A program made the position numbers and the translations under genes. A stretch of DNA of 64,000 bases from Geosiphon pyriformis (lineage: Eukaryota > Glomeromycota > Glomeromycetes > Archaeosporales > Geosiphonaceae). The stretch is from positions 158,151 through 222,150 of the forward strand of contig JAAOMT010000599.1 in assembly GCA_016748015.1 (NCBI GenBank). Reading direction: 5' to 3'. The notes under the pieces were generated by a model, which worked only from the letters and a program-made list of their open reading frames with translations, was not told where the DNA came from and did not search any database. Positions 58,321-64,000 of the stretch are shown here, in pieces (positions within the stretch are counted from its first letter, which is position 1; the number at the start of each line of letters is the position of its first letter).

Positions 58321-61300
58321 ATAAAATAACTAGTTTAAATGCTGCCAATATTTTTAATATAAAAAACATAAATATAAATGAAAAGTTTCTTATAAAAGAA
58401 ACCAGTTTTTAATTTAATAATAATAATGAATTAGAACACAAAGATATTGATATGATTTTTAAAAAGCCAAAAAAAATTATTACTAAGTGTATTCTTAAAA
58501 AATCTCTTAGGCAAATTGATTTTAATATTAGCAATAACAATAAAAATAATGTTTTAAATAACTTCTTTTTTTTTTTTTCTTTTTAAAATTATGAATAAAT
58601 ATTCTAATTTATAAGTTTTTTGTTCTAAATATCAATTTTTCAACAGTATCTAAAAAGTTGTCTTAAGAAAAATTAAAAGCTGTTAAAAAATTTTTTTTTA
58701 GTGTAAGTAATTTGAAAAAGTTTCAATTTTTTTAAAATTTGATTAAATAATTTAAATGTTTTTTACTTCTAAAAAGACAATAATAGTAGTAGCAAATTTG
58801 GTAAATAATAGAAGTATTGTAGTATACACTAATCTTAATTATTTAATAAACAACTAGACTAATTAAACAGTAATAAATAAAAAAATTTTTGTAAGAATAT
58901 TATCAAAAACTGTATAAATTATACTTACTAATTTTGGTATTATTAAATTAATTAAAATATAATTAGTAAAATTATAGTAAAAAATAATTATAAAATTGAA
59001 TAATTAAAATTAGATTAATCTATTGACTTTTAAATAATTTATTTTTATCAGAAAAAATGCAATCTGTATAATAAAAATTAATATTAATAAACAATTATGA
59101 AATATCAAAAATAAGTTTAAAGGTTTGTTTTACATTTTGCTTATAAGAATAAATACTCACAATTTTTGAAATTTTATTGGCTTAATTGATAAAAAAACTT
59201 GTATAATTAATTATAATTTTATTAATTATATTTATACTAAGTATAATATTATATGTTTTAATTTAAAAAAAAGATTAATTAAAGAAATAGTTATTGTTTT
59301 TGTTATAAAAAATATTATGCTTTATTAATTTTGTTTATCTTTGACTATCTGTTTAAATTATAATAAATATAATCATATTTTTTTTAGTTGTAATTCAGTT
59401 AATAATAGACTAGTGTTTAAGAAGAAAAAAATTCTTTTTTTAGCTATAAACCAATATAAGTTGACTCAAATTTATGTCAAAAAATCTGCTTTTGTTGTTT
59501 GTTTTATAGTTTTTAAAAACAAATCTTGAATATTTGTCATTATTAGACTTTTTTTAAGTGTTTTTTGGTATTTTTTTTGGTTTGGTTCTTTAAATAAAAA
59601 TAAATTTTTTTTAATAATAATAAATAATATAAAAATATGATTTATTAATATTGAATGTAATTTTACCAGTTTTATAAAACAAATCAGTAAGTTGGCTAAA
59701 AAATTAAACATATTTATGTCAATAATTTTTCAGTTTAGTTCTAAATATTAGCTACTGATAACTTTTTTATTACAGAATTAAGTAAATAATATAGTAATAA
59801 AAGAAAATTTAAATGTATTTATTAATAATAAAATTGCAATAAAACTGAATTTTTTAGTTTTTTCAAATATAATTTAATTAAAAATTTAATTAATTAATTT
59901 ATTCAGTTTGGTTATAAATTTGTTAGCAAGATTTAATAATTTGGTTCTAATTTTAGCTGTATTTGTTTTCTTATTATTTTAATAATTAGTTTTATTTAGA
60001 AAATTTTTACATATAATATTAAAAATATAAATAGTTTTATTAAACAAGATAATATTATTAAATAGTATAAAAAATTACAAAATAATATCTTAATTGTTAC
60101 AAAAACAAAGTTATATTCTAATATTAAATCTTGGATTGCAAATAAATTTAAAAAAATTAGAGTTTTTGTTTTTGAATTAAATACTGGTTTTATAAATATT
60201 AGTATTATAATTATTATAAATAATTATTTGACTTAGTATGTTTTGAAAATTACAGAAGTTTTTAGTATACTTTATTTGATTTGTTTATTGTTTAAAAACA
60301 GATAGTTAGTTTTAGTATTAAAACTATATGCAAATGTATTTTTTAAAAAATATTTAAATTAGATGTTTATTATTAACTTTTTTATAGTTAAAATATTTAA
60401 TAAAAGTATTTTTATTATTTTAAATAATAATTTTAATAAAAATAATATTAAATACAGCACAAACTTCAAAAAATATTTGAAGTTTAATTTGATCATTTCT
60501 TTGGTTAATAGTTTATTAGTTGAAATTTTTACTTAAAAAAACTTTAAAAAAATTAAAAAAACAATTAATTATATTTTAATATTGTTAAACTTAATTAATA
60601 TTGTAAATAACAGAATAATGTTTAATATAAAAGACTTTTTTAATACTAATTATCTTGTTATTTTTGTTTTTATTAGTTTAAATAGTATTTTAAATAAGCA
60701 TTTATGTATTTTTTATAAACAAACTAACAAAAATCAATAGAAATTCAATTTTAAAAGAGCTAATATAGCTAAATATACTTAGTTTAAGAATATTATATTG
60801 GTAAATATTATTGTATTTAGTAAAAATTTTAATTATTTAAAAAAAATTTTAGATTTGAATTTTATGTAAAATATTATTTAAAAAGTGATTTGTTTTTTAG
60901 CCAATAAGATTTTTTTAAATCTTGAAGCAAAGATTTTGATAATATTTTTATCAAAGTTTTATTTTATTTTTACAAATTAAAAGTTCTGATTTCTAAAATT
61001 GTTTAAATTTTATGTTTGAACTTGAATTATAAGTTGAATAATCTAGTTTTTTATTAGTTATTACTTGATAACTTACATATATGTTATGTTTAGAATTTTT
61101 TAGTATTAGTGCTAATTTTAATACTATTAAATCTAAGTTGGCTAAGATTAGAAAAATGTATTATATAGTTAAGCTTATTAAGTCTCAATAGATTAAAGTT
61201 GTAAAAATTTATGCTGTTATTAATAAAAAAAATAGAAAGTTTTAAAATCAATAAAAATTACACTATTAAAAATGTCTTAAAGTATTTTTTTGTAAGATAG

Positions 61301-64000
61301 TTTTGAATTATTTAATAGAAAATAAAAAACTAATGCTGAAGTTTAAAAAAATTAAGTTTAAAGTGAATTTAATTATAAAAAAATAGATAAAAAAACATAA
61401 AATATTGGAAATTTTTTTAGTAAGTATAATGTTTTCTGTAAAAACAATTTTTTAGTGTTAAAAAATATAATTACATAATTTCTAATCTTTGTAATTAGTT
61501 TAATAGTAGAAAATATTTAAAAAAAAACTATAAACTTTAGTTAATTTTATAAAATATATGCAAAACATATGATTTAGTAGGTTAAATATACTTAAAAAAC
61601 AGTCTGATTTAAATTAAAATATGTAACAAATTTGTTAAATTTTTTGGTAGTATTTACAATAATCAAATTAATTAGATTATAATTAATTTTAGCTTGATAA
61701 ATAACAATTATATACATAATAAACTGAATTAAAATAAAGTATTTTTTTTTCTTTTTTGACATATTTTTTATAACTCTCTTTTATGTAAAATCAAAAAACA
61801 GAAAAGTATATATGAATATAAAATTTATTTTAAATTTGTAATTAAGATAAAGCATATTAAAAGTTAAGCAAATTTGACATTTTTTTTTGCTGTTAGTGTT
61901 TTTGTTAATAATACAATTTAAGTAAATAATAGTTATATAATTCAGTATATTTTGAATATTACAAGTAAGTTTTTTTAGATTAATAATATTGTAAATAATA
62001 ATAATAAGACAGTAATTATTTCAATTAATTATAGAATTGTAAATTTTTTTTTGTTAATTAGTAGTCTACTAATTTTAGTTGCTAAAAAAAAAAATTTTTG
62101 CAAATATCTGGGTATTTTTTTATTAACAAAAGTTTATTAAAGTTTAACTTAATAAAAACTTATTTAAATATTAAATTTTTTGCTAATAAAATATTAAAAA
62201 ACCATTTCTAATAAGCAGTTTTTGTATTTTATTATTAGTTTTAAAACCAAGTTTAATTTTGTTTTTAGTAAAATATATAGTAAGTAATATATTCTAATTT
62301 GTAAAAACTTAAAATTAAAATTTGGTTTGTTTTTGAATTTTTTAAGTAATACAATCTATTATCTTTTTTTATATGGCTTAAAAACTTTCAAATTAATATA
62401 GATTAAATACAAGTTGGTTTTTGTGTTAAGTTTTTTTAATATTTGTAGTATTTTAGACTGCCAAATTAACTATAAATCTTTTAATTTACAGATCTTAAGC
62501 TGGTTTTTTTTTTATTTTTTAAACTTTTTAATTTATTTTAAAATTAGTCTTATAAACAATTTTTTGGTTAATTTGATTCGAATTTTTTGTGGTTATAATT
62601 TATTACTAAATGGTTTTTTTTACTTAGGTTTTTAATTTTAAAGTAAATTCTAATATTATTAGTTTTGAGCAGTTTATGTTTTTTTAAAAGATCTTACTTA
62701 CTTAAAAAATTTAAAATTGTTTTTATTAAACAATTACATAATAAAAAAAATAGTATTTAAGACTAAAAAATTTTTAAATACTAAAAAAAATTGAATTTTC
62801 ATGGCTCTATTCTTGATTGGTTTATATTAGCTATTTAGTTTTTAGATAACTCAGCTTTCTATTATAATAAATTATCTTTAAATATTGGTTCTTAATTTCT
62901 AAGTATTTTTAATTTTTGTAAATTTAGTTTGGTTTATAAATAATTATTGGTGTTAATATAATCTGTTTTTCTGTTTTTACTGATAGTTTTTTAAGCAATT
63001 TGAGTATTACTAATACAAAAACTAATACTATGGTTTTTTTTAAAAAATTACAATAATTAAACTACAAATTATTATATTAGTTTTAGAATATATTCTTTTT
63101 TTTTGTGTAATTAAGATATTTTTTAACAGTTAAACAGTTTTGAATATATATTATTCATAATTGGCTTTAGTATTATTGGATTTTTATAATTATTGTTAAA
63201 TTAAGTAACAACATATTGTAAATATTATTAAAAAAAAAATTTAAATATTAGTTAACATAAATTAAAAGATTATTTTAACATTTTAAGCAATAAAAAAACT
63301 AATATTTTAGTTAATACTATTTTATTTTTGGATATAATACTTTTTATATATGTGCAAAAATAATTTATTAAAACTGGTAATAGTATTATTTTTAAAAATA
63401 TAAAATGTTTTATCTGTAAAATTTTTTAAGTAATCTATTATATCTATTAAAAAGTTGGTTTTGGTGTTAAAATTTTAAATAGTAATCTGTTTGAAAACAT
63501 GAACTAAATTTAATTATTATTGATATAACATTCTAATTTTTACATAATAATTGAATTTACAAACAAAATTACAACTAAGATGTATTTTTATTTTATGAAA
63601 ATATTGTATTATAGACTATTAATAAATAAATATTTATATAATAAATATTACCATAGTATTTTGTGTTTATATTATAAAGAAGTTGAATTTTTGGACTATG
63701 TTTTTTTTTGTAGTATGAATATTAAAACTTGTAAAAAGCTGTTAATTAATCATATAACTATCTAAAAAACTTTATCTGACTTATACAGATTTTTATTATG
63801 TATATTCTTATTATTATTTTTGTATTTGTTTAATATTGTTGTGTATTTTATTTTATGTAAAAAATTTGTTTTTAGAAACTGGTTTTATAAGTTTTTATTA
63901 GTTTTTAAAAACACTAAAATTATTAATTATAAAATTATAAACTTTGTGTATAATTTTAAACTGGCTTATAAAAACAATATTTGGCTTGTTTATTCTAAAT
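58321..64000 (+). pseudogene. Heavily eroded LINE copy, ORF1 to RNase H/zinc region, continues past the window
   Basis: Plus-strand remnants follow LINE order. ORF1: DIDMIFKKPKKIITKCILKK near 58445. Endonuclease region near 60120-60720: VFVFELNTGFINISIIIII and similar. RT: KYLGIFLLTKVY near 62105, NKQFLYF and FLYGLKTF near 62370, SFNLQILSWFFFYFLNFLIY at 62475-62535. Late ORF2: YYHSILCLYYKEVEFLDYVF near 63650, equivalent to the zinc motif at 40.66 kb with some Cys lost. Base composition is extremely AT-rich, I found only about one CG in the whole stretch, and stops are everywhere. Confidence 0.75.

Noticed and set aside
1-64000. tRNA or rRNA genes
   Set aside because: I looked for cloverleaf features and the GGTTCGAATCC-type B box and for conserved rRNA words and saw none. 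A covariance-model scan would be decisive.

Overview
The window looks like nuclear DNA of an early-diverging, very AT-rich fungus, most likely an arbuscular mycorrhizal fungus (Glomeromycotina). The evidence is short GT-AG introns in housekeeping genes, an intersectin/Pan1-type endocytic protein of fungal type, and LINE and Ty3/Gypsy coding fragments that resemble the repeats I know from Rhizophagus-like genomes. Genus and species cannot be fixed from sequence alone.

Layout: (1) 1-18.7 kb is a graveyard of Ty3/Gypsy elements, their LTRs and one LINE 3' end, all heavily eroded towards A+T and almost without CG dinucleotides. (2) 18.7-37.4 kb is a gene island of clearly higher GC. It holds an SMG7/EST1-family gene (minus), a divergently transcribed SGD1/NOM1 gene (plus), a 17-exon intersectin-like (CIN1/Pan1-type) gene (plus), and a single-exon gene for an unrecognised protein with a signal-peptide-like start and a membrane tail. 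(3) 37.4-40.0 kb is empty AT-rich DNA. (4) 40.0-57.4 kb is a nest: a minus-strand LINE interrupted by a complete minus-strand Ty3/Gypsy element (41870-51578, with a 451-base assembly gap) and by a solo LTR (53858-54853). (5) 57.4-64.0 kb is AT-rich spacer and then a second, strongly eroded LINE in plus orientation that runs off the window.

I could join all three multi-exon genes in frame from start to stop: SMG7-like 11 exons/1029 aa, SGD1-like 15 exons/809 aa, intersectin-like 17 exons/1953 aa. They act in mRNA decay, small-subunit ribosome assembly and actin-linked endocytosis, and nothing suggests one shared pathway.

The most interesting material is in the transposons. The Gypsy element carries a dUTPase domain and a cysteine-rich zinc-finger-like domain between protease and reverse transcriptase. 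Its LTR carries six regulatory-looking units with a 20-bp period. Almost every stop codon I could assign in the recent copies, and the loss of the second catalytic aspartate in two unrelated reverse transcriptases, is explained by G:C to A:T transitions. The older copies continue this to near-complete CpG loss. Together this suggests methylation- or RIP-like mutational silencing acting on repeats next to an unaffected gene island.
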